From NCBI GenBank assembly GCA_037903355.1, contig JBAJFE010000045.1, forward strand, positions 496,001-560,000: a stretch of DNA of 64,000 nucleotides, given 5' to 3'. Positions 33,168 through 64,000 of this stretch are shown in pieces. The notes under the pieces were generated by a model, which saw only the letters and a list, made by a program, of their open reading frames with translations, was not told where the DNA came from and did no database searches. The position numbers were made by a program, and so were the translations under genes. How positions within the stretch are numbered: the first letter of the stretch is position 1; every line of letters starts with the position of its first letter. The stretch is from Trichuris trichiura (Eukaryota > Nematoda > Enoplea > Trichinellida > Trichuridae).

Positions 33168-34534
33168 ACATCATTAATAAACAGTTCGGGGCTTATGTTT
33201 TAGCTTTTTACCCTTTTCGCTACAAACCAGACGACTAAGATGCGAGACAGCAAACGGTCGAACGAATATTGTTAGCTAATACCATAGAAGGAAAAGAGAA
33301 AGTTTCACCCCGTTGACGCCGTCCTTTCTCAATAATTCAGTGTCTTTAAGAAAGCGTAGAACAAAGCCAAGCGCCTCTAATGAATGGTAATTAGCAGCAA
33401 TGATAAAAAAATATACGTAAGCTGTAAGTAAGGTTCTTCGTAACGAGTTGATACAGCTTCTTTGCATTTAACACAATTACTTCCCCTTTGATACTGCGCA
33501 GTAAGTCTATAGTTGCATAGACAAAACCGCAGCTATTAATGGCAGACGGCTGAGTAGTCTGCTAGTTGAAAACAGAATTTAAAAGAAGTGCTACTCCAAG
33601 ACTTTCCGAAACGCGTAGTACAGATGTCAAATTATGTGATCGAAAAGATCTCCATTACATTTATTGAAAGCGCTGCCGGACGAACGAAAAGACAATGAAT
33701 ATGAATATGAATCATAAAGGCGCACAAAAAGTTTCAAGTGAACTTCATGTTTCTTCTCTTTTTCGAATTACTCGGTTCAACTGAGAATTGATAAAATCGT
33801 TTTTATAATATTGCATGCTAAGCTTGGTCCGTAGAAAACAAGACATTTTCGAAGGCTTTAGCTTAAGGCGGATTTTCTAAAGAAGGTATCGTCCCAACTT
33901 TACTTGAACATACTTGTCTAGCTTCTGTATATAGGCGCGCTTTTGATATAATGTGAATACGACGTTTCCTTTGCTCTCCTGTTTTCACCGTGAGCTTAAC
34001 AATGAGTTGTAATTGAAGTCACTTATAAGAAAAAGTAGCATAATTTGTAATATTATTCATAGTAAATGAATAATTAATGATTTCAGTAGCAACCCAGCGA
34101 AGCGCTAACGACTGGGAACAATCGACAACGCTGCAACGGCGATAAAGCTAACTAACTTTGATTGAACATTTTCAATTTTGGAGATACACATTTCAAACAA
34201 GTAATGCTATTCATAAATTGATCGGAACAGGTGGTGATATGAAGGGCTAATGTCTGATGATTGCCCTGCTTGTGCTCAGTTTTGCTTTCGGTTCAGGAAA
34301 GCTTTTATTCTTGTCTCGGCATGACGCTGTGGTAACTGCTTTGGCCTGACGTGCCTTGCTTTCGAGGGCTGCACATAGTTAGTGTCTATAGCGACTGCTG
34401 AACTCGGCTGCAGCGGCTTACGGGTCCCTATAGCTTCTTGCTAGGCGCTATGCATATAAGCGAGCATTTTTCCATGGCTGTTTATGCTTGCTACAGAACT
34501 TCATCCAGTGAGTTTCTTCCCTTCAAGCAGTAGC

Positions 34535-34722
34535 TGAAGGCCTTTATTTTGATCGCCAAAAGCAGTCTGCCAACGGGTACTATTCCTTCACTGACAAATG
34601 ATGACGTCACTGATCTTGGCGAGTTCACAGAACCGGTGCGGAACTTTCAGTTGCCGCATTTTCGAATCCCTTCGATCGGAAGTCAAGCTGAATACCTCTA
34701 CGAGGTCTTGCATCTGTGATAT
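34535..34722 (+). CDS. Possible terminal coding exon, unrecognised
   Basis: After a GCAGTAG acceptor-like site a frame of about 60 codons reads like protein (SSLPTGTIPSLTNDDVTDLG, NFQLPHFRIPSIGSQAEY) and ends in TGA. No family was recognised and no partner exon was found. Confidence 0.25.
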
Positions 34723-34800
34723 GCGATGGACAGAGGGTTAACCTGCGAGTCAGGTCAATCGCCGGCCCACCATATTTGGAAGCGGAGTTGTTCTGTTAGG

Positions 34801-34823
34801 TTGTTGTTGTTGTTGTTGTTATT
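34801..34823. repeat. TTG trinucleotide microsatellite
   Basis: About seven tandem TTG units. Confidence 0.8.
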
Positions 34824-37800
34824 CTGGTTTTGCTGCTGGTCTTTCTGTGTACGCACGTCGACCTGGATTGCAGTGACTCCACGAAGAGAACGTTGCACGT
34901 CCTTGGGGTCACTTTTATTTAAACAAAGCCAGCAAATCTTGATTTTCAGTTTCCTTAAGGCGCCCTGACCGTGGTCGATCGTTCGGGTTGAAGTGCCTAT
35001 GGCGGAAACTTTGAAAACGTGATTCTTGAACGCAACTTGCTCGTCTTAAGTGCCCAAAAGCACTGTTCCGGCTATTTTTCCACTTCTAAAAAGCAAAAGA
35101 TTGAAAATGTACTTTTTTGAATACAATATCAAATAATAATAGTAACACAAGGCCTGAACAACTAAAAGTGACTAAAATCCTTTCCGCTTGCGTGTGGCAG
35201 TTTTTTTGTCAGCTGCCTCGTTCCACTGATGATGGATAGAGGTGGTTTGAAACGCTTCGTTTTTTGAGTACAGTTTTCAAAATAGCGACGGGTAGGTAAT
35301 CGTGCGAATCGAGTCTGTTGGAACCGCTACAGCTTCTAAATTTATACCATCATACCTAAATCCTTCTTTGCTTAAAACCAAGTCCAATTGCTAAAGACAT
35401 GATCAACAAATTAGCATAATTTAGAAGCAAGATTCCTTTTAATAAAAAGTTATACATTTGACTCGTGAATATCCGCTCACACAAAGAGCAGATGGGCTGT
35501 TGAACAATGTCTGAAAAAAATAAGTTTGAATTAACATTAAGCTTTCATTATGGTGTCAGGTGTTCTGCCCGATTAGTTTCGGCGACAGATTCGTATGCTG
35601 TACTTACTGTTAACTTATTTTTACTATTAATGTGTCGGTTCTGAAGTTATTAGCCGCCAATAATCAATTCATCAGTTGGTCATTAAATTCAACATAAATT
35701 GTCAGCTGAACTAATCCGTTTGCAAAAACGGGACAGATATCATCATAGAGACCGCTTAACGATGGAAACAGTAGGAATTACGCAACTTCCAAGCAAGAGA
35801 TCAGCATAAGGGAATGAAGATTCTGAGCAAAGCATTTTAAATGCTGCTCACTAAACTGATGCTAACCTCCAATACTAGTTTGCATGCACAAGAACGACAT
35901 GCCGTCGACCAGTTGTCACTTCCTGCTGGGTCTTATTTTAAGTTGCTTTCGTACAAATGGTATCGACTACTAGTCGATAATGACGGCAACAGAAAATGAC
36001 GTTGGAAGTCCTCATTCTTATTTAGTTTAACAGCCGTTCAAGAACGTCCGCTCTGCCGCATTTACTTGAAAGGTTAAATTCTTGAAAGGAAGAGAAAGCA
36101 TAGATATGCATCAATGTGGCACAATTGCTTTTCCGCCAGCTGTTAAAGTCAGTACAAGAGGCAGTAACTGGTTGGGCCAGTGGGGCGTGCTGAGCATAGA
36201 ACAGTTGAACTAAAGCCAAAAAAATGCATTCCCAAACGGGTTGATGCATTTCAGCGGTTTTTGTTGATTCTCGCTAGTCAGACTGAGTGAGCTTGTGTAA
36301 TAATAGAATTGCAAAGGAACATTGCGTCTTCTTAGGGGGTGTGTTAGCTGTTTTCTCTTATCTAAATGCTTCTTGTAACGTGAGTGACAAATGAACTTAC
36401 ATTCAGCTGGAAAAACAAGCTTTTCACGAAGCTTTCTGAACTATGCTTGTTCCCTAGTAACGGATGATTCATAGCGCACGTGCTCACGACGGAACGGTAT
36501 TAGTTCAGAAAGCTCTGGGAGAAACGCTTGCCGCATCATTTGTAATGCCTTCAGCCGTTTTCTGAATAGGTTTTCAAAATGTTCCGAATAATTATTCGCT
36601 TCTTGACATACCGACAGGCGCCTCTGAAATATCGAGAAAATGTCAAATGTGGCATTATTTTAGCAAGCAATCGTTCTTTTCTATCATTGGTAGCTTGCTG
36701 GAACAGCTGCTGCAGGTTATATTGATCCCAGAAAGAACTCGCCTCGTCCTACTGTCAATATAAGCAAGAATTCGAAATCTGTGTAAAACAGTTGGTGACA
36801 TCCTGCAATTATGTTTCGGCATTTCTGCTGCACATTGTATCCAGTTACTAATATTTCAATTAGCGGACCCAACAATTCTATGTTAGCCAAGAAGAGCAGA
36901 GCAAACAGCCATAAATGGATAAAGCTGCGTCAGTGTTAGGCCGCGCCGAAAAAACGTTAATTAAATCGCTCCGAAACTTGATTGATGTCTGTTTTAAATC
37001 TTTACCAATGAACGTTTCCTCTATTTGTTGTTTCTCCTCTGCTCCGCTTTTACAAGAAAAACTACCTACGAGACGTTACTGTTTGATATTGGGACAAAAA
37101 TTTGTAATACGTTCGTATCCCTAACGATACTGTTCCATTGCATCCCGCTGCTGGCTAAACGAACTCTCAACGAATACTGTTAAACTATTTATGGACGCGG
37201 TCAGTCAGTTCCCACCAATTCGATTTCTAATCCAAATAGGCGGGACTTGAAGAACAAGTTTTCATCGATTCTTTGCTCGGTACGTTCGCGACTGTTCCAT
37301 TTATTTGGTGTGTCAATCTGTCAAAATGTCCGTACACTGATACTATGATCAATATTTAACACGAGTACACAGTTTTTACAAGCCGCTATCGTAAACTAGT
37401 ATTTGTTGCTTTCGTTGTTCCCTCGCGTTGTGTTCTGCGCGCACAACTTTCGCCTCTTCCAAGTTGGGGAAGCGCCTAAGCGACGTCGTTTTCAGACAGA
37501 CTTAAAATAGTCGTCTTTGCAAGATACCTTATGCAAATTTCTCGTGTGCTCAATTCTTCCTAGCGTAGGCAAAAGGCCGTTGGGCATCTGCTTCGCCATG
37601 CTAAAAGAAAGGTTTTTTACTTTTCATGTTCAGCCATTGCTCTGCTTTTCTTCTCATGTGTTGCTAAAATACCCACAATGCTTACGGCATATCCGTGTTT
37701 TTTAAGCAAGCATATACTGCAGCAGAAGTTTAAAAAAATTATAATAAGACGCGTGTACGCCACATGCGATAACAGCCCCTTTTGGAGCGATACGTTTGCG

Positions 37801-38354
37801 TTTAGGGGAATTCCAAGGTCGGAATGCCCAAAGGAAATTGAAGACTGAAGTTTGTCGGCTCAGCCGTGACGGAGGACGCGAGAATTCACCGCATTAATTG
37901 ATATGTGCAAATGGGCTATGAACCAGGAAGGAGAGCATTCAAAGGGCGGGAAATGCACGCTGCTTCAGCTGTCAGAATTTGTCAGGACTAATGACGTCAT
38001 CATTTGCCCTTGGTTGTTGCGTTGTCTAGACAATGATGGAGTAACTCATTCGCGCAGATTATACGCAGCAACGCCAAGTTGGTTCTACAGGCTTACTCAA
38101 AAAGAAAAAGGCTGACATCATCCACAAAAAGGATAATTTCCATAGCAAAAAATGCTTGTTTTTACTTATGGGGATATCAAGAAGCTATAGTGTACTGCGA
38201 GTTTCGTCAAGCAGATCACAGGGTCATTTCAAACTTCTGCTGTTCATAGATCATAAAATTAGCATAACGTTTGTAGGAGAGGCGACTGAGGCTTCCATTA
38301 GATGATGGCAAGTCATAGCGCAATAGGGACACATACCCAGGTGGGGACTTGGAC

Positions 38355-38591
38355 TCAAAGCATAACAGAACTAAGAAGTGTTGCCATATCCGCTGTACTC
38401 AGTCGTGTTGCTGACCAGAATTGGCGATTCACTTCGTTTGTTCGAAGCCAGACAGCTTCTGTCACTACGGCATTTAGACACAAGTTCGGCTGGAACCCGT
38501 TAAGACCAAGAACAGAGCTTTTGAGTGCGCTTTCCTCAGCAAAAAATAATACCAGCCTAGGGTCACTCATTGCGCGCTTAACTGTAGACAT
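38355..38591 (-). CDS. Unrecognised small open frame (78 codons)
   Basis: It begins with ATG and reads plausibly (SDPRLVLFFAEESALKSSVL, NLCLNAVVTEAVWLRTNEV). It ends 244 bases downstream of the PEPCK stop codon. The opposite strand is also open here, so coding is uncertain. Confidence 0.25.
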   Translation of the reverse strand: MSTVKRAMSDPRLVLFFAEESALKSSVLGLNGFQPNLCLNAVVTEAVWLRTNEVNRQFWSATRLSTADMATLLSSVML

Positions 38592-38835
38592 TTTGTACCT
38601 CCCATAGCAACTGCATTGCAGGAATTATTGAAGCGTATTTTTGCATAATACCCAAACATTTATTGCACTTAAAATCAAAAAGCGCTCTATCCACATAAAT
38701 CATTGCACTGCAATATACCGGTTCACGTACGGTTACTAACAAATGGTAATAATGAACTGTGTCTACTAAGCTGTGCCAAGAAAAATCGAAACTTCAACTG
38801 ACGGGTCAGCGGCATAATTAACTGCCCATTAACGC

Positions 38836-41149
38836 CTACATAGACTTAATACGTTGCTCTTGAGCGTCCAGCTCCGCTCGGATCTCAGACGGCAAGTCGG
38901 GCCCGACCTGAAAGAGAACAAAGGCCATTCATTAGGTTGGAAGAAAATGGACGTTATGCAAATGAATACTTGTTCTTCGAAGAACTTGCGAACCTCCTTC
39001 GAGTCTTCCAGCCAATAATCTTTGGGCAACGAGAACAACTCATCCCAGTTGATAGGGCCCAAACCGTCCATGTTGATAGAACCTGAAAAAAAGCATAACA
39101 AAGGAATGATGAAAATGTCAACGTGAACTTCCCGGCTGCCCTACCTTTCTTTGGCAACAAACCAACAGGAGAATTTACGGCTATGTCTTCGTTGTCTAAA
39201 CGGCGCAAAATCCAATCGACCACTCGCACATTGTCACCAAAGCCTGGCCACAAGAACTTTTTGTCTTTACTCTGACGGAACCAATTGACGTGGAATATTT
39301 TCGGAGTCTTGTGAGGCGGCTTGCCAACGTTTATCCAGTGTTGCAAGTATTTGCCGAAGTTGTAACCCATAAATGGACGCATGGCCATCGGGTCGTGCAT
39401 TATACTTTTGCCGGCATGCTCAGCCGCAGCGGTAGCTTCCGACTTGAGGCAGGCGCCTGTGAAAATGCCGTGCAACCAACTGAACGTCTCGAACACAAGC
39501 GGCACTCCTTCCGGACGGCGCCCGCCAAAGATGATGGCGTCAATTGGAACGCCGGCGGGGTCCTCCCATTTGGGATGCATAATGGGACACTGATTCGCCG
39601 GAGTTGTGAAACGCGAATTCGGATGCGCCGCCTTGCCTTGCTGACCAATCTTCCACGGTTCGCCCAACCAATTGGTCATCTGTATATTTGGATCCTTCAA
39701 CTCCTTTTCCATGCCTTCCCAAAAGACTCCGCCGTCGGCAGTTTCAGCCACATTGGTGAATATCGTGTTCTTCATGCATGTGTCCATTGCAACCGGATTG
39801 GTCTTATGCGACGTACCGGGAGCGACACCAAAGAATCCCGCTTCGGGATTAATAGCCACCAGTTGTCCGTCCTCTCTGAAGCGCATCCATGCTATGTCAT
39901 CGCCTACACATGCAAATGTATTGCCAGGAAGAGATAGAAAATCGGATGTTGCTTACCGACACACTTCACTTTCCAGCCAGGCAAGTTTGGCAGCATCATT
40001 GCCATGTTTGTCTTGCCGCAGGCGGATGGAAAAGCCGCGGCAATAAAGCGCTCCTTGCCGGCCGGTGATGTGAAACTCGATATCTAGTATTTTAAGTCGT
40101 GAATGCTTGACTGAGCTGCTTAACTTGACATTTATTACCAGCATATGTTCCGCCAACCAACCTTCATCCCGAGCGATGTTGCTGGCTATGCGTAGAGCAA
40201 AGCATTTTTTCCCAAGAAGACTGTTACCGCCGTAACCGGAGCCAAAAGACCATACCTCTCGTTGAGCCGGGCGATGGGCAATGATTGTCTTCTCCGGATT
40301 GCAAAGCCATTGGCTAATCACTCGTTCTGCGAAATAAGCCAAGCATTAGCTGGATGGTAACATAGAAAGTGCTTACTTTTCACGGGACGCGGGCATCCTA
40401 TAGAATGAATGCAACGAACGAAGTCTTGATCACCAAGAGCTTTTAGTACTTCGGCCCCAGCTCGCGTCATTATACGCATGCACATAACCACGTAAGGACT
40501 ATCCGTCAGTTCGATGCCAATTTTTGATAGCTTACTTCCAATTGGACCCATACTGAAAGGAATGACGTACATTGTACGCCCTGAAAAGGTGAACAAGTTA
40601 AAGAAAAGAAATTACAGAATTAAGCATCATTAAAAATCAATTACGAACCTTTCATGCAACCTGGAAATCGGTCGTCCAGTTCTTGAGCTAGCTGATCAGG
40701 GCTCATCCAATTGGCCATTATGGGGGTAACACCAGGAGCGCAATGGGTGACCGTAGCGAACTTATCCGGGGTGGACATAAAAGTTTTACTTTCGACGCGG
40801 GCGACGTCACGAGGGTCCGTACGAGAAAGGAAGCAGTTCTCCATTTTCGGCAGCGTGAAGAGCATTCCCTTTTCCATCATTTCACCAGTGATATCAACGC
40901 CCTCCTGAACGCTGCCGTCGACGATGTAAATATTCGCAGGGCCCATTAGTGCAGCCTTCTCCGCAACAAACTTCTGCACCTTCTTCGGTAGGTGATCGAA
41001 ATGGCCCTGCACAATGAGACGTGCAATAAACGCTTAGGCGAACGGTCCAACTTCACCTTGATTATCGGGATTTGACAAATCGTTTTGGTGACAACCTCAC
41101 CCAGAACCATTTGCCCATCACTGAGCGACTCCAGCGAACGACAGCTCAT
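38836..41149 (-). CDS. pck: Phosphoenolpyruvate carboxykinase, GTP type
   Basis: PEPCK converts oxaloacetate and GTP to phosphoenolpyruvate, CO2 and GDP. In parasitic worms it also serves CO2 fixation in anaerobic metabolism. The complete gene has eight exons (high to low): 41057-41149, 40649-41006, 40377-40580, 40139-40326, 39957-40083, 39145-39903, 38970-39082, 38836-38907. They sum to 1,914 bases, 637 codons plus stop, the family's usual length; every junction keeps phase. Visible motifs are [14 protein letters not shown], the [13 protein letters not shown] block, [24 protein letters not shown], the kinase-type loop [74 protein letters not shown] and FHVNWFR. No targeting peptide is evident, so it is probably cytosolic. 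Most introns are 45-75 bases. Confidence 0.97.
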
Positions 41150-43876
41150 TTTGGAAAATCAGAGACCTGAAAGAAGCGAACGGAAAAGGACTAGGCAGAA
41201 CCACCACGTGGACGGAACGCGGCGTAACTTCCGCACGGTTAAAGCACTGATAGTTTGCAACCGTCAGCAACTAACGGCAGTGCGAGTACAGCTGCAAAAC
41301 AACAAAACCAGAAGTGAATCGCTGCGCGAGCAGAAGCGACCGCACTACGCAAACGCTGAAACGATAATGCTGCCACCGCTTCGGGCAAAGCGAAGACTAC
41401 TGCAGTGGCAACGTTGCAGCATCCGCTCACCTGCTTTTCATTAACTGCCAACTCTTCCATTGGTTACTTCCCAAAGGCAGAAGTTTAAAGCATCAGCGTA
41501 AACTTACTTTAAAATTGTTCTTCGGCAAAATACGCCACAAACGGAGTGCCTTTATTGGCTGGTTTTAGGGAAAAGAAAATCGTGTATAAGCAGTTTTTTG
41601 TACCTATCAATCATTAGTCTCGCATTGTTACGGTACGCCAACGCTTTCTCAAATTCTGAAGAAGCTCCAACCGCAAATAAAAAGCGTAACGCTCCGACAA
41701 AAAGTGCGAATGACTTCACTAAATGATACTTAAGCTAAAGTTGCTTTTTACAAAATTCTTTAGCGCTTTTTTAGTCGCTAGCGCCCCCTAGCAATAAAGG
41801 AAATCAGCAAAATAAAAAGTAGCTAAGCGAAAGTGAGCTATGGCGCAACAGTTGCGTTGTAGAATTATTTCATTTCGCTTAAGTTAGTGGCATTTTTTCT
41901 ATTTTCACTCTTAAATCAAGCTTTCGTTTTTGAATGAGACTGCCAGCTGCTAGCTAGGTGAAAAAATGATTAACGTTAATTTTGTAATAAGAGCCTTAAT
42001 CGAATCGTCTTAGAATTTTTATGGGAGTTTCTGTTTCTCAGCCTAACTTCTGAAAATCATATCAAAGTATGGATGCAAACTGCAGCTTACGTTTTTTTCT
42101 GGTGGAAGAGTATAAACGTATTCCTTTGCGCTCTTTTCAAAAAGCTGAGAGAACCTACGCACGTTGCTTACCACCGCCTGGTCAAGCACCTACCTCTGTT
42201 CAATGAACACATGCTAAACTGTGATCTTATACAATGCGCAATGGTTCCCGCTTTAAAAAGTGAAGAGACCGAAAAAGTAAAGTTTTTGGAATAACATATC
42301 AGAATTTTAACCCGTTTCGAAACGGCTTAAGTTCCCTTCGTTTCATTTGCTTCCACATATGGTCAGATATTAAATCAAGAGCTATTTCAAACGCAAGGAA
42401 AAGATATATTGAAATCAGTTGCTTTTTTTAAAAATATATAGTGCTTAGTTGTTTTAAATTCTCGTAATTCCTTTCGAAAGTACAAGCTGCCGAGACGATT
42501 TCCCAGCCTTAGAAACTTCCGAGGGAAAATCTTAATAAACAAGTTTCGCGCGCGATCTCTACTTTCAAAAATTAGGCTGCATAAATTATACTCGGTTTCA
42601 TTTTTGCCAAATTTAGCCTGCATTCGTGATTTAATTATTTCTTGTACTTTTTTGGAAAAATGAAGTGTGCAAGTTGCTAGTTATCTTAAGCAGTTACCAA
42701 CGCGTCAGGATGTGATCAAGAAACCTTTTTGCTGCTGGTTTATCCAGAAGTACGAGTTGTAACTAGTTAAAGTTTGAAATAACACGTATGCGACGTCGTT
42801 ATTAAGGAAATTGCCTCGTTGGATGGAGGACAGTCAGTGGCGGAAAAGGCATACTCTTTTGCTGAATTAAACAGCTTTTAAATGCTCTGTTTCGATGATA
42901 CAGTAGTGCCACAATAACGAAAAGCAAAGCTCGCGATACATAGGGAACCAAATTATAAAAATGATTCACTAAAATAAAGGAAATATAAAACTGTTCTTTA
43001 CAACAGGAACAGATAAGTATTCGGTTGCTTTACTCGTACTTGTTTAGCATTTCCATATTGCCATGTTCAAAATGTCTATGGGGGATGAAATGACTAATAG
43101 CGCAACTCGTGTAAACTTTGACTAAGTCGAACCATTGATAAGCAACTAATCGTGCGTCTAGCCGCCCCGATTCATTTGTTCGTTTGGCAAACTAGTTCGC
43201 TAAGCAAAGGCATTTCCTTTTTTGCGAACATCCTACGCTGCTGTGCGTGACGAAATTAGTAGCACTAATTGATCCATCGTTCAAGCATAAGCACGAAAAA
43301 TTCGAACTGCCTTTAGTTGATAATCGGCGTAAGATTAAAATTAAAAAGGAAACAGAACAGTAAGAATTTCGCAACAATTATACAGCTGTCCTTTGGTGCC
43401 GGTGACAAGAGCTGCTTTAGGGTAGCCATTGGTGACCGCAATGAACTTGCACATTTTTATGAATCAACGTTGTTTTACTGTAGCGTACTCGTTGCCGGTC
43501 CGCGAATTAACCATAAAACTTTGAATAGTGTCATTCAAATGTGATCGAAGTTAGCGTATCGAAATATTAGCCTGGTCGGCTGGATGGACACACGTCCTGC
43601 AGGCGGATCCTGACGAAATGGCTCCCAACGCGTCATTCCATCCCTCATCGTTGCCTTTAGCGGAAGCGCCAGCGACTGCGAGAGCATGGCTATTGCCGAT
43701 TTGAGTACCCAGACGAATAGTAAGCTTAACGATTATGGCAGTTCTATCGCTGTTTGCTTTTCCATTTTTTAACATCTTACCATTTGCTGACCGCCTTTTG
43801 CTGCCGCCAACGTCTTAAGTCATTGAATTCTCCGTTTCGACCAGCATTTTTCAAAGAAAGCAGGTTAACGCTTATC
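41150..43876. other. Intergenic stretch between divergent PEPCK and TRIO/UNC-73 genes
   Basis: About 2.7 kb holding the 5' regions of two divergently transcribed genes. No exon, repeat or clear core promoter element was recognised. Homopolymer A/T runs are common. Confidence 0.5.

Positions 43877-64000
<20,124 letters not shown>

Larger units (their letters stand above)
33168..38835. other. Gene-poor stretch
   Basis: In 5.7 kb only a possible terminal exon (34535-34722), a TTG microsatellite (34801-34823) and a small minus-strand open frame (38355-38591) stood out. No known family was recognised. Confidence 0.5.

Noticed and set aside
39290..39937. Plus-strand open frame of 215 codons
   Set aside because: It lies antisense to the largest PEPCK exon; its length reflects codon bias of the real gene.

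Overview
This is a nuclear window from an animal genome, most likely a nematode. A DB-module protein, a family essentially restricted to nematodes, sits at the left end. Gene structures are intron-dense, with many 45-60 base introns between short exons plus a few introns of 1-3.5 kb. A short interstitial run of the nematode-type telomere unit TTAGGC lies near 30.29 kb. No rRNA, tRNA, CRISPR array or operon-like bacterial layout was seen. Species and clade are not determinable from the sequence alone.

Layout. (1) 226-829 (+): DB-module secreted protein, 5' end unresolved. (2) About 2.8-16.8 kb (-): a large RICTOR gene (TORC2 scaffold). I resolved 13 exons by eye, most joined in consistent phase; both gene ends are missing. 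Its introns hold a Penelope-like retroelement (11.76-14.65 kb, GIY-YIG type, reading frame broken by a frameshift), a palindromic element with hammerhead-like boxes (10.0-10.2 kb) and several inverted-repeat MITEs. (3) 16.8-25.5 kb: a possible degenerate retroelement gag relic, two weak ORFs, a MITE and hairpins. (4) 25.55-26.85 kb (+): a tandem von Willebrand A protein. (5) 27.73-28.37 kb (-): a CtIP/Sae2/COM-1 C-terminal-domain protein. (6) 29.3-31.4 kb (+): proteasome assembly chaperone 2 (PSMG2), with a splice or frame problem. (7) 32.77-33.17 kb (+): a DUSP19-like dual-specificity phosphatase. (8) 33.2-38.8 kb: gene-poor, with one possible terminal exon and one small ORF. (9) 38.84-41.15 kb (-): a complete eight-exon GTP-type PEPCK gene, 637 codons. 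(10) 43.88-64.0 kb (+): a TRIO/UNC-73 homologue. Thirty-four exons (about 1,950 codons) cover the SEC14 domain, spectrin repeats, DH1-PH1, SH3 and the linker toward the second GEF module. The gene runs off the right edge. Its introns contain a hAT transposase relic, a second hammerhead-like palindrome and a MITE.

The genes are ordinary, independent eukaryotic loci (TOR signalling, gluconeogenesis, Rho GTPase and neuronal guidance signalling, DNA-end resection, proteasome assembly). The most unusual signal is a dispersed set of inverted sequences carrying hammerhead-ribozyme-like core boxes. The set comprises both terminal repeats of the Penelope-like element, two stand-alone palindromes and one weaker single copy. 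The stem between the boxes changes sequence between copies while keeping its pairing.
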